A DNA stretch of 64,000 bases from Pantoea eucalypti (GTDB lineage Bacteria; Pseudomonadota; Gammaproteobacteria; Enterobacterales; Enterobacteriaceae): positions 2,666,001-2,730,000 of the forward strand of contig NZ_CP045720.1 in NCBI RefSeq assembly GCF_009646115.1, given 5' to 3'. The notes under the pieces were generated by a model. It was not told the origin of the DNA and searched no databases. It saw nothing but the letters and a program-made list of their open reading frames with translations. Below are positions 7,954-17,245 of this stretch, piece by piece (within the stretch, counting starts at the first letter, position 1; every line of letters begins with the position of its first letter). A program made the position numbers and the translations under genes.

Positions 7954-8676
7954 TCAAATCAGTCCGATTGCTGCTGCGTAGCAGGCAATCTGCGTTTTAT
8001 TGGAAACATTGAAACGCTTTTGCATATTTTTTTGGTGAAAATTAACGGTATGTTCAGAGATGGATAAAATAAGAGAAATTTCGACCGCCGTTTTTCCTTC
8101 ACCCGTCCATTTCAGAATTTCCAGCTCACGCTGACTAAACTCTTTTTTCAGTACCATCATTGCATCATCGCTAAAGCGTTCCAGCGTATCCAGGCTTAGT
8201 TCCGCTAAAAGGTGCAGTTTTACTTCAAGCTCTTCGTGGCAGAGCTTGAGAGGAATGGGCTGTTGCGATGATATAGATAATATACCAAGCGCGCGATTTG
8301 GTGCCATTGCAGAGCAAGAAAATCCGCTCTGCAGCCCATACTCTCTTGCCTCACGCCACAGATTGCCGGCACCAGCGAACATTTCTTCTGTCCACATCAA
8401 CCCTCTTCCCGGTCGCTGACACAGCGAGAGTACCGGATCGACAGCGTAATAATTCTGCTTCTCATAACGTTTAACCCATAATTTGGGATAGGTGCTATGC
8501 AGATGAATACGCGGCCGGCTAAAGGGCACCGGATGCTGAATCAAAAAAGCGAAATAATCGAAACCTAATGACTCAGTAAATTGTTGCAATAATGGCTTCA
8601 AATCAGAACATGCCATTAATGCCTGAAATTGTTGTTTCACCTCACTTCGCCAGGCGAAATAATTTTCAGTACTCAT
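7954..8676 (-). CDS. sdiA: LuxR-type quorum-sensing regulator SdiA
   Basis: SdiA binds acyl-homoserine lactones through its N-terminal autoinducer domain and DNA through a C-terminal LuxR helix-turn-helix. At 240 residues it equals E. coli SdiA in length, with matching stretches such as HPVPFSRPR, NYYAVDPVL and LSISEHTVNFHQKNMQ. W, Y and D ligand-pocket residues are present (LWVKRYEKQNYYAVDP). GAGG precedes the ATG. E. coli SdiA has no cognate synthase; here a luxI-type gene follows it directly. A CRP site lies ~175 bp upstream. Confidence 0.93.
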   Translation of the reverse strand: MSTENYFAWRSEVKQQFQALMACSDLKPLLQQFTESLGFDYFAFLIQHPVPFSRPRIHLHSTYPKLWVKRYEKQNYYAVDPVLSLCQRPGRGLMWTEEMFAGAGNLWREAREYGLQSGFSCSAMAPNRALGILSISSQQPIPLKLCHEELEVKLHLLAELSLDTLERFSDDAMMVLKKEFSQRELEILKWTGEGKTAVEISLILSISEHTVNFHQKNMQKRFNVSNKTQIACYAAAIGLI

Positions 8677-9821
8677 ATTGCCTCAACGTTAATTTCACTC
8701 GCTCTTGCGGTAATATTCATTCGGATTCATCGGATAAATTAAATTAGCATAAGTCATTTAATTCATCGTCAGGGATGAACCCGTCGCCCTGCGGGGCCAA
8801 TTAACCTTTCACCTTGTGAGCGGAGTGAAAAAGCTTGCTGGCAATGGTAATGTGAGGTCGATCACAGCAATTTCAATCACCCTATGAGAATAAGATTTTT
8901 CTGATAGGATTTCAATCCCCAATATCGGGCATCACTTTATCATTTGCCAGTAATTTCAGATAAAGATATTCAATAACGCGTCACATCGCTGAGTAAATAA
9001 TGAGTAAACAATGTGTTAAATAGCGATTATAAGCGAGACGGCAGGCCTGGTTGACTGACATATTTTTCATCAGGAAATAAGCGCGGCTTAGTTATTGTCG
9101 CCTTAAGTCCAGGCACTGGCAGCCAGTTATGTGGCTGTTTTACTCATCTTCACGACAGATTCCCGGCTTCCGGCAGGTATTCAGCAGGTCATGATGGCAC
9201 ATCTACCTTCATTTTTTGCCTCTCTTCGTCAGGCCTGGCCATGCGCTGTTAATAAGAACATTCTGCTCATGCATTGCATGGCGATATTCTCTTCTGAACC
9301 CTTCCCATCACGGCAGGACTTTTCTGTTTATCTGCCCTCACTAAGCCCTGGCCGGGAAAATCAGCTTCACTCCTCTCCCGGTGTCAATAATGCTATAGCA
9401 CAAAACACTATTTATAGCATCTGTACATCAATTACTGATTCTCTTTTAATCAATTAAATCACTTTATCGATAGCCATAAACCGGAACCACATAAAATAGA
9501 TTTACGGAATAAAAATCGCCCATCACGCTTAAGACAAATTCATATTAATACGATTATTCTTACAAGTAAGATCGTGAAAAAATTTCATTATAACGTGGAG
9601 CCTGTTAGCACCATCGATGCTGAAAAATCGCGCAATCCATTAATCCCGCAGGCGTAGATTTATTTTAAATAATGGACCTGAAAAAGGCGCTTTTCGGCAC
9701 CCTAATCTGTCGTCAGGCTAAATCCCGTGTGATTCGGGTTCTGCGATGAAAACTGGGTGGGTTTTGCAAACGCTGTCAGAACATTTCTTAACCAAACACG
9801 GTATTAATCCTGTCTGATGAT
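8677..9821. other. 1.1-kb region without a supported gene, upstream of sdiA
   Basis: Apart from a CRP site, I find no tRNA, family-recognisable ORF or array. One open frame (9131-9457 plus, 108 codons) has no good ribosome site, no known family and unusual composition. Short AT-rich tracts alternate with small inverted repeats (for example around 9727-9742). The segment could hold the sdiA promoter, a small RNA or decayed DNA. Confidence 0.5.
8851..8866. promoter_or_regulatory. CRP (cAMP receptor protein) binding site
   Basis: TGTGA-GGTCGA-TCACA has both perfect CRP half-sites with the correct 6-bp spacing. It lies ~175 bp upstream of the sdiA ATG; no other gene start is near. It suggests catabolite control of the quorum-sensing locus. 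Confidence 0.65.
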
Positions 9822-10517
9822 TTATCGGCAGTACCCTGCTCCTCGCATACCCAGATGAAAATGTGAGGCATGTGCGGCATTGTAATCCGGGCCGAGCGCA
9901 TTGCCGAACACCTCACAGCCGCCACGCCACAACGTATGTAACATCGCCGCCTTTTCTTCTGGCTGTTGCCAGTGACGACTGACCTCAAGCCGCTGACCAT
10001 CAGCCAGCTGAAAGCCTGTGACATCCCACGCATCGGCGGTGGCATGCTCGCTAAGCCGCCCTTGTGTGCGGTGATAGATGTTACGACAGGCATAGCTGCC
10101 GACATGCGTAATTCGTACCAGCGGACTGTGCATATCCCTGGCGGTCTGTTCACGACTGTGAAGCGCATACATCGTACTGGCGACCGCCATAGGGCAACTG
10201 GCGAGAAAACTGCTGCTGAGGCTGATCGGACCGAATTTCTGGATCCTCAGCGGATGAGTAAGCGGGCATTTACCTGTTACGGCCGGACGCTCAGTGAAAC
10301 TGACCCAACCCGCCTGTTGAGCACGACGCATCACGTCCAGACATTCGTCCGGATCGCTGGCCAGCCTTTTCATCTTAATCTGCGTCATCCAGCCCGGCGG
10401 GTCGGTGACAGAGAGCGGTGTAAACGGATTGAACTGCGGCGGCAGATGCTGCTTAAGCCAGGGTAAGCTGCCCCACCCCAGCGCGATTAACAGCAGAAAC
10501 AGGATAAGCGTACGCAT
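9822..10517 (-). CDS. Extensin-like C-terminal domain protein, membrane-anchored
   Basis: The 231-residue product starts with a hydrophobic N-terminal anchor (MRTLILFLLLIALGWGSLPW) followed by a Pro-rich linker. It then has the bacterial extensin-like C domain: paired cysteines (DPDECLDV, GKCPLTHPL, GSYACRNIY, GGCEVFG), the HATADAWDVTGF block and a terminal HASHFHLGMRG, which resembles D,D-peptidase-like metal sites. A periplasmic cell-wall role is likely but unproven. I chose the inner ATG (10515-10517), preceded by AGGGG, over an upstream ATG that would bury the signal. Confidence 0.8.
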   Translation of the reverse strand: MRTLILFLLLIALGWGSLPWLKQHLPPQFNPFTPLSVTDPPGWMTQIKMKRLASDPDECLDVMRRAQQAGWVSFTERPAVTGKCPLTHPLRIQKFGPISLSSSFLASCPMAVASTMYALHSREQTARDMHSPLVRITHVGSYACRNIYHRTQGRLSEHATADAWDVTGFQLADGQRLEVSRHWQQPEEKAAMLHTLWRGGCEVFGNALGPDYNAAHASHFHLGMRGAGYCR

Positions 10518-10802
10518 AGTCCCCTGTGCAGCATGATGATAAGCAAAAAAAAAGTGTAGGGGCAAAAAACCCTTTACGCCGTCTGCCTGACATTACGTGA
10601 TGAATCATTACTCAGACTGACGCAGTAATAACCAGAATGACCCGCTGCCACCGTCATTGCGCCTGACCGGTATCACATCAGGTAAAAAATTGTTACCGGC
10701 TTTGGGGTGACTTCCTCTATCTTATCCGACTTGCCCTCAGGCAGATGCCTTAACTAACAGCCAGCAGAGCTGACACAACATCAAGACAGGAAAGACAATT
10801 CT

Positions 10803-12197
10803 ATGGTTGATCAATCTAAAGAAACCGCACGCACCCAGGATGCGCCTGATAAATTACAGCGCAACCTGCACAACCGTCACATCCAGCTAATCGCCATCGG
10901 TGGCGCTATCGGCACCGGCCTGTTTATGGGTTCCGGTAAAACCATCAGTCTGGCCGGTCCCTCGATCATTTTTGTCTACATGATTATCGGCTTTATGCTG
11001 TTCTTTGTGATGCGCGCCATGGGGGAATTGCTGCTCTCCAACCTTGAGTACAAATCTTTTAGCGATTTTGCGGCTGACCTGCTTGGTCCGTGGGCGGGAT
11101 ATTTTACTGGCTGGACTTACTGGTTTTGTTGGGTGGTGACAGGCATCGCTGACGTGGTGGCCATCAGCGCCTATTTCCAGCTCTGGTTTCCGGGCTTCTC
11201 AATCTGGATGAGCGCTCTGCTCTGCGTAGTGGTTTTTCTGGCGCTGAACATTGCCACCGTCAAGCTGTTTGGCGAAATGGAGTTCTGGTTCGCAATCATT
11301 AAAATCGTCGCCATTGTGGCGCTGATCGTGACCGGGATTGTGCTGGTGTCTGTTCACTATCCTTCACCGGGTGGCGGCACGGCGGCACTGAGCAACATCT
11401 GGGATCACGGCGGGATGTTCCCGAAAGGTCTCAGCGGCTTCTTTGCCGGGTTTCAGATTGCGGTGTTTGCCTTCGTCGGTATTGAACTGGTGGGCACGGC
11501 AGCAGCTGAAACCCACGATCCGCATAAAGTCTTACCGCGTGCTATCAATGCGATTCCACTCAGGGTGATCATGTTCTACGTGCTGGCGCTGATGGTCATT
11601 ATGGCGGTAACGCCGTGGACCCAGGTCATGGCCGATCGCAGTCCGTTTGTTGAGATGTTCGTCCTGATTGGTCTGCCCGCTGCGGCAAGTATCGTCAACT
11701 TTGTGGTGCTGACCTCTGCCGCCTCTTCAGCCAACAGCGGTATCTTCTCCACCAGCCGTATGCTCTATGGCCTGTCGCAGCAGGGTGTCGCCAGTCGCGC
11801 GTTTGGCCGGCTTTCCGCCCGCGCGGTCCCTACCACGGGTCTGTTTTTCTCCTGCCTCTGCCTGCTGATTGGCGTAGCGTTGATCTATTTGATCCCGGAT
11901 GTCATGAAGGTCTTTACGCTGGTGACGACCGTCTCCGCCATCCTGTTTATGTTCGTCTGGACCATCATTCTGTGCAGCTACCTGGCCTACCGTAAAAAGC
12001 ATCCGCAGCGCCATGCGGAGTCGGCCTTTAAGATGCCGCTCGGCAAATTCATGTGCTGGGTTTGCATGGCCTTCTTCGCCTTTGTGCTGGTGCTGCTGAC
12101 GCTACAGGAAGATACGCGCCAGGCGCTGATGGTTACGCCACTCTGGTTTGCCCTGCTGGGTGTGGGCTGGATGCTGCGTAATCGTCGCAGCCGCTAA
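10803..12197 (+). CDS. cycA: D-serine/D-alanine/glycine:H+ symporter
   Basis: This amino acid-polyamine-organocation permease of 464 residues has about 12 membrane helices. The signature IGGAIGTGLFMGSGKTISLA (residues ~33-52) contributes to the substrate site, and FVGIELVGTAAAETHDP and the preceding helices match CycA closely. Expected substrates are glycine, D-alanine, D-serine and D-cycloserine. It stands alone, with AGGAAAG ahead of the ATG and a strong terminator behind. In E. coli cycA maps elsewhere, so this is a lineage-specific location. Assignment among close AnsP/ProY-type paralogues rests on recalled similarity. Confidence 0.85.
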   Translation: MVDQSKETARTQDAPDKLQRNLHNRHIQLIAIGGAIGTGLFMGSGKTISLAGPSIIFVYMIIGFMLFFVMRAMGELLLSNLEYKSFSDFAADLLGPWAGYFTGWTYWFCWVVTGIADVVAISAYFQLWFPGFSIWMSALLCVVVFLALNIATVKLFGEMEFWFAIIKIVAIVALIVTGIVLVSVHYPSPGGGTAALSNIWDHGGMFPKGLSGFFAGFQIAVFAFVGIELVGTAAAETHDPHKVLPRAINAIPLRVIMFYVLALMVIMAVTPWTQVMADRSPFVEMFVLIGLPAAASIVNFVVLTSAASSANSGIFSTSRMLYGLSQQGVASRAFGRLSARAVPTTGLFFSCLCLLIGVALIYLIPDVMKVFTLVTTVSAILFMFVWTIILCSYLAYRKKHPQRHAESAFKMPLGKFMCWVCMAFFAFVLVLLTLQEDTRQALMVTPLWFALLGVGWMLRNRRSR

Positions 12198-12214
12198 TCG
12201 GTAACAGCATGGAA

Positions 12215-12244
12215 AAAGCCCGGTCATCTGACCGGGCTTTTTTA
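12215..12244. terminator. Bidirectional Rho-independent terminator after cycA
   Basis: AAAAAGCCCGGTCA-TC-TGACCGGGCTTTTTT is a perfect stem with an A-tract before and a T-tract after. It serves cycA on the plus strand and the convergent membrane protein gene, whose stop codon overlaps its edge. Confidence 0.9.
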
Positions 12245-13216
12245 CAGGCGCTCGCCAAGTGACGAGAAAATGGCGGATAAAGAGGGGCGTTCATAAGGTA
12301 AACGCTGTGGCCGTGCATCGGGATGCTGAGGCGAGCCCAGACCAAAGGTGAACGTATAGCTATCGCCTTCGCCCATACGAAGGTCGGCAATTGTCGTCTC
12401 TCCATCCTGCTCACGCAGGGCGTAAAAACCGTGGCTGAACCAGGCGACACGTTCTGCATACCAGCTGCCCCGAAAAGCGTCAAACAGCTCAGGATGCCGC
12501 GGATACCATGTCACCTGCAGGGGACGCGACGGCGAGAGCAGTGACCAGTAAGCTTCGCCGTAGCGTTCCGGCGTCATAATCACGCTGCGCCAGACCAGCG
12601 TATTAAACGCAGTGGGCGTTACCAGCACGTGATTAGCCGCAATCCCCTGTGTCGTCAGCGACGCCCGAATTTGCCAGCCTGCCACGCCCTGAATCACCAC
12701 GCTCCAGACCAGATACAGTGTACTCAGCGTCAGTCCGACACGGTTACCGCGGATGCCTTTGTCACCGCGACGCCAGAGCGCAACGCCCAGCCCTGTCAGC
12801 AGTGCAAATGTATAAAGGGGATCAACGATATAAATACTGCCGATGGCATAGGGATAATCGGTGAGTGGCAGACCAAGCTGGGTACCATAAACCGTCATCA
12901 AATCAAGCAGCGGATGGGTAATCAGAGCCAGCCAGATCGCAGGCCACCATGCCAGCCACTTCACCCGCTGACGACACAGTGCTGCTACGAGCCAGGCAAT
13001 CAGTGGCGATGCCAGCGTAAGCCAGAGCAACGCATGCGTTTCTGTGCGATGCAGCGTCATGTTGCGTATCGCATCGCCGTGGTCAATAAACACATCCAGA
13101 TCGGGTAAGGTGCCGCAGACACCGCCCACCAGCGCGGCCTGCCAGATCGGCGCCCGTCGTCCCATCACGGCAACACTGACTGAGGCACCCAGTACGAACT
13201 GCGAAACAGAATCCAT
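12242..13216 (-). CDS. Membrane-bound metal-dependent hydrolase family protein (DUF457/YdjM-like)
   Basis: This is a 324-residue inner-membrane protein. Its N-terminal half has DUF457 features: GTLPDLDVFIDHGD at ~35-48 and the HRTETHALLW motif at ~56-65 supply Asp and His residues that could bind metal. Membrane helices (~65-85, 95-115, 140-155, 165-185) follow. The C-terminal third (~200-324) is soluble and more variable. In vivo substrates of the family are unknown. The start ATG lies 38 bp from the end of rutR, so the two may be co-transcribed. Confidence 0.7.
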   Translation of the reverse strand: MDSVSQFVLGASVSVAVMGRRAPIWQAALVGGVCGTLPDLDVFIDHGDAIRNMTLHRTETHALLWLTLASPLIAWLVAALCRQRVKWLAWWPAIWLALITHPLLDLMTVYGTQLGLPLTDYPYAIGSIYIVDPLYTFALLTGLGVALWRRGDKGIRGNRVGLTLSTLYLVWSVVIQGVAGWQIRASLTTQGIAANHVLVTPTAFNTLVWRSVIMTPERYGEAYWSLLSPSRPLQVTWYPRHPELFDAFRGSWYAERVAWFSHGFYALREQDGETTIADLRMGEGDSYTFTFGLGSPQHPDARPQRLPYERPSLSAIFSSLGERL

Positions 13217-13254
13217 TAATTCACTCCGTTACCGAACGATGAATGTGTCCCCAT

Positions 13255-13890
13255 CTAGCGTACGCGAATTCCTTCAATGATCATGCGCTGAACATTATCA
13301 ACAGCCTGGTCGAAAAACGCCGGATCGCTGAGTGTCTGACCGGTGACAGCCTCAACCTGGGTAGCAAAATCGGCGTAATGCTGTGTGGTGGCCCACAGCA
13401 TAAAGATCAGATGCTGCGGCTGAACGCCTGCCAGCCGTCCCTCATCAATCCAGCGTTCAATAATGGCCGCCTTGTCATCCACCAGTTGCTTGAGATCGCC
13501 CGCCAGCTCACCTTTCAGCAGCGGTGCGCCCTGCAGCATCTCCAGACAGAACAGCCGCGAAGCCTGAGGATGATCGCGCGACACTTCCAGCTTCAGCCGG
13601 ATGTAGCGCCGAATAGCGACGAGCGGATCCTGATCGTGGGCCAGGGCACGCAACGGCGCCAGCCAGACATCCAGAATCTGCTTAAGCACCGCCACATAAA
13701 GCACTTCTTTTGAGGGAAAATAGTAGAGCAGATTGGTTTTAGAGACATCGGCCAGCTCAGCCACCTTATCAAGGCTGGTGCCGTGAATGCCAAACTGTGA
13801 AAAGAATGTTAACGCCGCTTCCAGTATAGCGGCCCGCTTCGCTGCAACCGCACGCGATCGACGCGTTGGTTTTTTTTCATCGGTATTCAC
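13255..13890 (-). CDS. rutR: TetR-family repressor of pyrimidine degradation, RutR
   Basis: RutR represses the rut operon and releases DNA when it binds uracil. The 211-residue protein has the TetR HTH at ~35-57 (FGIHGTSLDKVAELADVSKTN, then LLYYFPSKEVLY) and a RutR-type C-terminal domain. It is transcribed away from rutABCDFG, as in E. coli, and a RutR operator lies in the shared intergenic region. The N-terminus (MNTDEKKPTRRSRAVAAKRA) is basic, as in RutR. Confidence 0.93.
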   Translation of the reverse strand: MNTDEKKPTRRSRAVAAKRAAILEAALTFFSQFGIHGTSLDKVAELADVSKTNLLYYFPSKEVLYVAVLKQILDVWLAPLRALAHDQDPLVAIRRYIRLKLEVSRDHPQASRLFCLEMLQGAPLLKGELAGDLKQLVDDKAAIIERWIDEGRLAGVQPQHLIFMLWATTQHYADFATQVEAVTGQTLSDPAFFDQAVDNVQRMIIEGIRVR

Positions 13891-14003
13891 AGGTTTACCT
13901 CATCCATCTGGTGTCAGCGCATCATAGCAAAGGGATTCATTGCTGCCCAATCCACGACCTGCACCTTTTTTGCCCAGGTTGCATGTAAAACGTGCAGCGA
14001 ATT

Positions 14004-14019
14004 TTGACCAGATGGTCCG
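14004..14019. promoter_or_regulatory. RutR operator
   Basis: TTGACCA-GA-TGGTCCG matches the RutR palindrome TTGACCAnnTGGTCAA at all but the last two bases. It lies between rutR and rutA, upstream of the sigma-54 promoter. Confidence 0.8.
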
Positions 14020-14092
14020 AAATGGACCAGTGACTCCACTTACCTCTTTCGGGTTAAATTTAACTCATTGTTATTTAAAACAATAAAAAATG

Positions 14093-14108
14093 TGGCACAC
14101 AGTTTGCA
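14093..14108 (+). promoter_or_regulatory. Sigma-54 promoter of the rut operon
   Basis: TGGCAC-ACAGT-TTGCA fits the -24/-12 consensus TGGCAC-N5-TTGCA exactly. It lies 88 bp upstream of the rutA ATG, which implies NtrC-activated, nitrogen-limitation expression as in E. coli. Confidence 0.88.
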
Positions 14109-14196
14109 GAATTGTGACTGAGCGCAGCCCACAAGGACGTAGCAGGATGCAGTGCAGCGCGTGAAATACCTTTCCCCCATCGCAACGAGGTTTCAC

Positions 14197-15288
14197 ATGA
14201 AGATAGGCGTCTTTATTCCGATTGGTAACAATGGCTGGCTGATTTCATCCAATGCGCCGCAGTACATGCCAACGTTTGAACTGAACAAAGCCATTGTGCT
14301 GAAAGCAGAGCATTACCATTTCGACTTTGCGCTCTCGATGATCAAACTGCGCGGCTTTGGCGGTAAAACAGAATTCTGGGATCATAACCTGGAGTCATTC
14401 ACGCTGATGGCAGGCCTGGCTGCTGTCACGTCACGTATTGAGATCTATGCCACTGCGGCCACCCTGACGCTGCCTCCGGCCATTGTGGCGCGCATGGCGT
14501 CCACCATTGATTCCATTTCAGGCGGTCGTTTCGGTGTCAACCTGGTAACCGGCTGGCAGAAACCAGAATATGAACAAATGGGAATGTGGCCTGGCGATGA
14601 GTACTTCGGCAGCCGTTATTCTTATCTGACCGAGTACGTTACCGTGCTGCGTGACCTGTGGGGCACCGGAAAATCGGACTTTAAAGGTGAGTTCTTCACC
14701 ATGAACGACTGCCGCGTCAGTCCGCAGCCACAGCGCCCGATGAAAGTTATCTGCGCCGGACAGAGCGATGCCGGCATGGCCTTCTCTGCTCAGCACGCCG
14801 ATTACAACTTCTGCTTCGGCAAAGGTGTGAACACCCCTTCTGCATTCAGCTCGACCTCGATTCGCATGAAGCAGGCCGCTGAAAAAGCGGGTCGCGATGT
14901 CGGCTCCTATGTACTGTTTATGATCATTGCTGCCGAAACAGACGAAGAAGCGCGGGCTAAGTGGGAACACTACAAAGCGGGAGCGGATGAAGAGGCGCTT
15001 TCATGGCTTACCACCCAGAGTCAGCAGGACACCAAATCGGGCAGTGACACCAATGTACGTCAGATGGCGGATCCGACCTCAGCGGTCAATATCAATATGG
15101 GCACCCTGGTCGGTTCATACGCAAACGTAGCGCGGATGCTGGATGAAGTGGCGCAGGTAGAAGGCACGCACGGCGTGCTGCTGACCTTTGATGATTTCCT
15201 GGAAGGTATCGAAAACTTCGGTCAGCACATTCAGCCACTGATGACCTGTCGCAGCGCCCTGCTTGATGCACAGCAGGAGGTGGCATGA
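14197..15288 (+). CDS. rutA: Pyrimidine monooxygenase RutA
   Basis: RutA is an FMN-dependent monooxygenase that opens the uracil or thymine ring between N3 and C4 to give ureidoacrylate peracid. At 363 residues it is a luciferase-fold enzyme and nearly collinear with E. coli RutA ([55 protein letters not shown]). I place the start at the ATG at 14197, after a GAGG ribosome site; an upstream in-frame ATG at 14152 lacks one. It needs reduced flavin from RutF. It is the first gene of rutABCDFG and overlaps rutB by four bases. Confidence 0.97.
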   Translation: MKIGVFIPIGNNGWLISSNAPQYMPTFELNKAIVLKAEHYHFDFALSMIKLRGFGGKTEFWDHNLESFTLMAGLAAVTSRIEIYATAATLTLPPAIVARMASTIDSISGGRFGVNLVTGWQKPEYEQMGMWPGDEYFGSRYSYLTEYVTVLRDLWGTGKSDFKGEFFTMNDCRVSPQPQRPMKVICAGQSDAGMAFSAQHADYNFCFGKGVNTPSAFSSTSIRMKQAAEKAGRDVGSYVLFMIIAAETDEEARAKWEHYKAGADEEALSWLTTQSQQDTKSGSDTNVRQMADPTSAVNINMGTLVGSYANVARMLDEVAQVEGTHGVLLTFDDFLEGIENFGQHIQPLMTCRSALLDAQQEVA

Positions 15289-16001
15289 TGAGTACCGTTT
15301 ATTGCGCCCATACTCAGGCGCTTCATCAGGTCGAACTGCCTGCCCGTCCAGAGCCGATCGCCTTTCCGCCAGGTCAGACAGCACTGATTGTCGTAGATAT
15401 GCAGAATGCCTACGCCACTGAAGGAGGCTACCTCGATCTGGCCGGATTCGATGTGTCTGCCACGAAACCGGTGATTGCGAAAATTCATCAGGCGGTGACC
15501 GCGGCCCGTGCCGCTGGCGTTCAAATCATCTGGTTCCAGAACGGCTGGGACAGTGACTATGTTGAAGCGGGTGATGCCGGTTCCCCTAACTTCCACAAAT
15601 CGAATGCGCTAAAAACCATGCGCAAACGGCCTGAACTGCAGGGCACGCTGCTGTCGAAGGGCGGCTGGGATTACGCGCTGGTGGATGAGCTGGTGCCGCA
15701 GCCGGGTGACATTGTGCTGCCAAAATCGCGCTACAGCGGTTTCTATAACACCTCACTGGACAGCACGCTGCGCAGTCGCGGGATCCGGCATCTGATTTTC
15801 ACCGGCATCGCCACCAACGTCTGTGTCGAATCGACACTACGCGACGGCTTCTTCCTGGAATATTTCGGTGTGGTGCTGGAAGACGCCACGTACCAGGCGG
15901 GTCCGCCCTTTGCACAGCAGGCGGCCCTGTTCAATATCGAAACCTTTTTTGGCTGGGTATCGGATGTCGATACCTTCTGCGAAAGCCTGAATACCCGCTA
16001 A
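15285..16001 (+). CDS. rutB: Ureidoacrylate amidohydrolase RutB
   Basis: RutB hydrolyses (Z)-3-ureidoacrylate to release carbamate or ammonia and aminoacrylate. This isochorismatase-fold protein of 238 residues shows the catalytic Asp ([12 protein letters not shown]38), Lys ([13 protein letters not shown]) and Cys ([15 protein letters not shown]). Its ATG lies inside the rutA stop (ATGA overlap), indicating translational coupling. Confidence 0.96.
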   Translation: MMSTVYCAHTQALHQVELPARPEPIAFPPGQTALIVVDMQNAYATEGGYLDLAGFDVSATKPVIAKIHQAVTAARAAGVQIIWFQNGWDSDYVEAGDAGSPNFHKSNALKTMRKRPELQGTLLSKGGWDYALVDELVPQPGDIVLPKSRYSGFYNTSLDSTLRSRGIRHLIFTGIATNVCVESTLRDGFFLEYFGVVLEDATYQAGPPFAQQAALFNIETFFGWVSDVDTFCESLNTR

Positions 16002-16021
16002 TCCACTAAAAGGACGTCACT

Positions 16022-16417
16022 ATGCCGAAAAGTATCATTGTTCCGCCAGGCACCACCACACCTATCGCCCCGTTTGTCCCCGGCACGCTGGCGGATGGCG
16101 TGGTCTATGTCTCAGGTACGTTGCCGTTTGATGGTGACAACAATGTCGTCCATGTGGGTGACGCCGCCGCGCAGACCCGCCACGTGCTGGACACGATTAA
16201 AAAGGTGATTGAGACCGCCGGTGGCAGCATGGCTGATGTGACTTTTAACTCGATCTTCATCACCGACTGGTCGAATTACGCCGCGGTGAATGAGGTTTAC
16301 GCCGAATACTTCCCGGGTGAAAAACCGGCACGTTTCTGCATTCAGTGCGGACTGGTCAAGCCTGACGCGCTGATTGAAATCGCCAGCGTGGCGCACATCG
16401 GCAAACCGGAGGTCTGA
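16022..16417 (+). CDS. rutC: RutC, RidA-family aminoacrylate deaminase
   Basis: A 131-residue RidA/YjgF-like protein thought to speed conversion of 3-aminoacrylate to malonic semialdehyde and ammonia. Recognisable segments are [17 protein letters not shown] near 27-43, [17 protein letters not shown], and the C-terminal [14 protein letters not shown] that supplies the family's substrate-binding residues. It starts 20 bp after rutB and its TGA overlaps the rutD ATG by one base. Confidence 0.95.
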   Translation: MPKSIIVPPGTTTPIAPFVPGTLADGVVYVSGTLPFDGDNNVVHVGDAAAQTRHVLDTIKKVIETAGGSMADVTFNSIFITDWSNYAAVNEVYAEYFPGEKPARFCIQCGLVKPDALIEIASVAHIGKPEV

Positions 16418-17226
16418 TGCAGCTGGATTTTCTGGGTCTGCAAAACCCTGAGGCACCGACGCTGGTGCTCTCTTCGGGTCTGGGCGGGGTGGCGGGTTTC
16501 TGGCAGCCACAGCTGGCGGCACTGACCGCACGCTATCGGGTCGTGCTCTATGACCAGCGCGGGACCGGTCGCAGCGCGGAGAGTTTACCGGAAGGTTACA
16601 GTATGGCGATGATGGCCGCAGAGCTGGCCGAGGCGCTGGCGCAGCACGGCATCCTGCGCTTCAGCCTGATCGGTCACGCGCTGGGCGGTCTGGTGGGGAT
16701 GCAGCTGGCGCTGGATTATCCGGATCGGATTGAAAGGATCGTGGTAATTAACGGCTGGCTGACACTGCATCCGCATACCCGCCGCTGCTTCCAGGTACGG
16801 CAGGATCTGCTGCTCAATGTCGGCGTCGAGGCTTTTGTTCGTGCTCAGCCGCTGTTTCTCTATCCTGCGGAGTGGATGGCAGAGCATCAGACGCGGCTGG
16901 AGCAGGAGGATAGCCATCACATCACCCATTTTCAGGGGATGGAAAACCTGATGCGTCGGCTGCACGCCCTGATGAGCGCCGATTTCAGCGTACGGGCCGC
17001 CGCCATTCCGCAGCCGGTGCTGGTGATTGCCAGCCAGGACGATCTGCTGGTGCCGTGGAGCTGCTCAACCGAGCTGACCGCGACGCTGCCGAATGCCACT
17101 GAACAGATGATGGCCTGGGGCGGCCACGCCATGAGCGTCACCGACCCTGAAAAATTTAATGCCCTGCTGCTGCAGTGGCTGGATCAGACTGATGACGTGC
17201 AGCCGCTGCAGCGCGTCGCAGGATAA
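16417..17226 (+). CDS. rutD: RutD, alpha/beta-hydrolase fold protein of uracil breakdown
   Basis: RutD is proposed to promote hydrolysis of aminoacrylate or related intermediates. The 269-residue alpha/beta fold shows [14 protein letters not shown] near the oxyanion region and [12 protein letters not shown]. The nucleophile elbow reads IGHALGG, with Ala where classic hydrolases have Ser; E. coli RutD shows the same change, so it is a family trait. A C-terminal [20 protein letters not shown] supplies the His. It overlaps rutC by one base; 19 bp separate it from rutF. Confidence 0.95.
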   Translation: MQLDFLGLQNPEAPTLVLSSGLGGVAGFWQPQLAALTARYRVVLYDQRGTGRSAESLPEGYSMAMMAAELAEALAQHGILRFSLIGHALGGLVGMQLALDYPDRIERIVVINGWLTLHPHTRRCFQVRQDLLLNVGVEAFVRAQPLFLYPAEWMAEHQTRLEQEDSHHITHFQGMENLMRRLHALMSADFSVRAAAIPQPVLVIASQDDLLVPWSCSTELTATLPNATEQMMAWGGHAMSVTDPEKFNALLLQWLDQTDDVQPLQRVAG

Positions 17227-17245
17227 CCCTTTCGCGGAGAACACT

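Noticed and set aside
9131..9457. 108-codon open frame in the sdiA upstream gap
   Set aside because: No ribosome site, no recognised family and low-complexity sequence; it is left as an uncertain gap.
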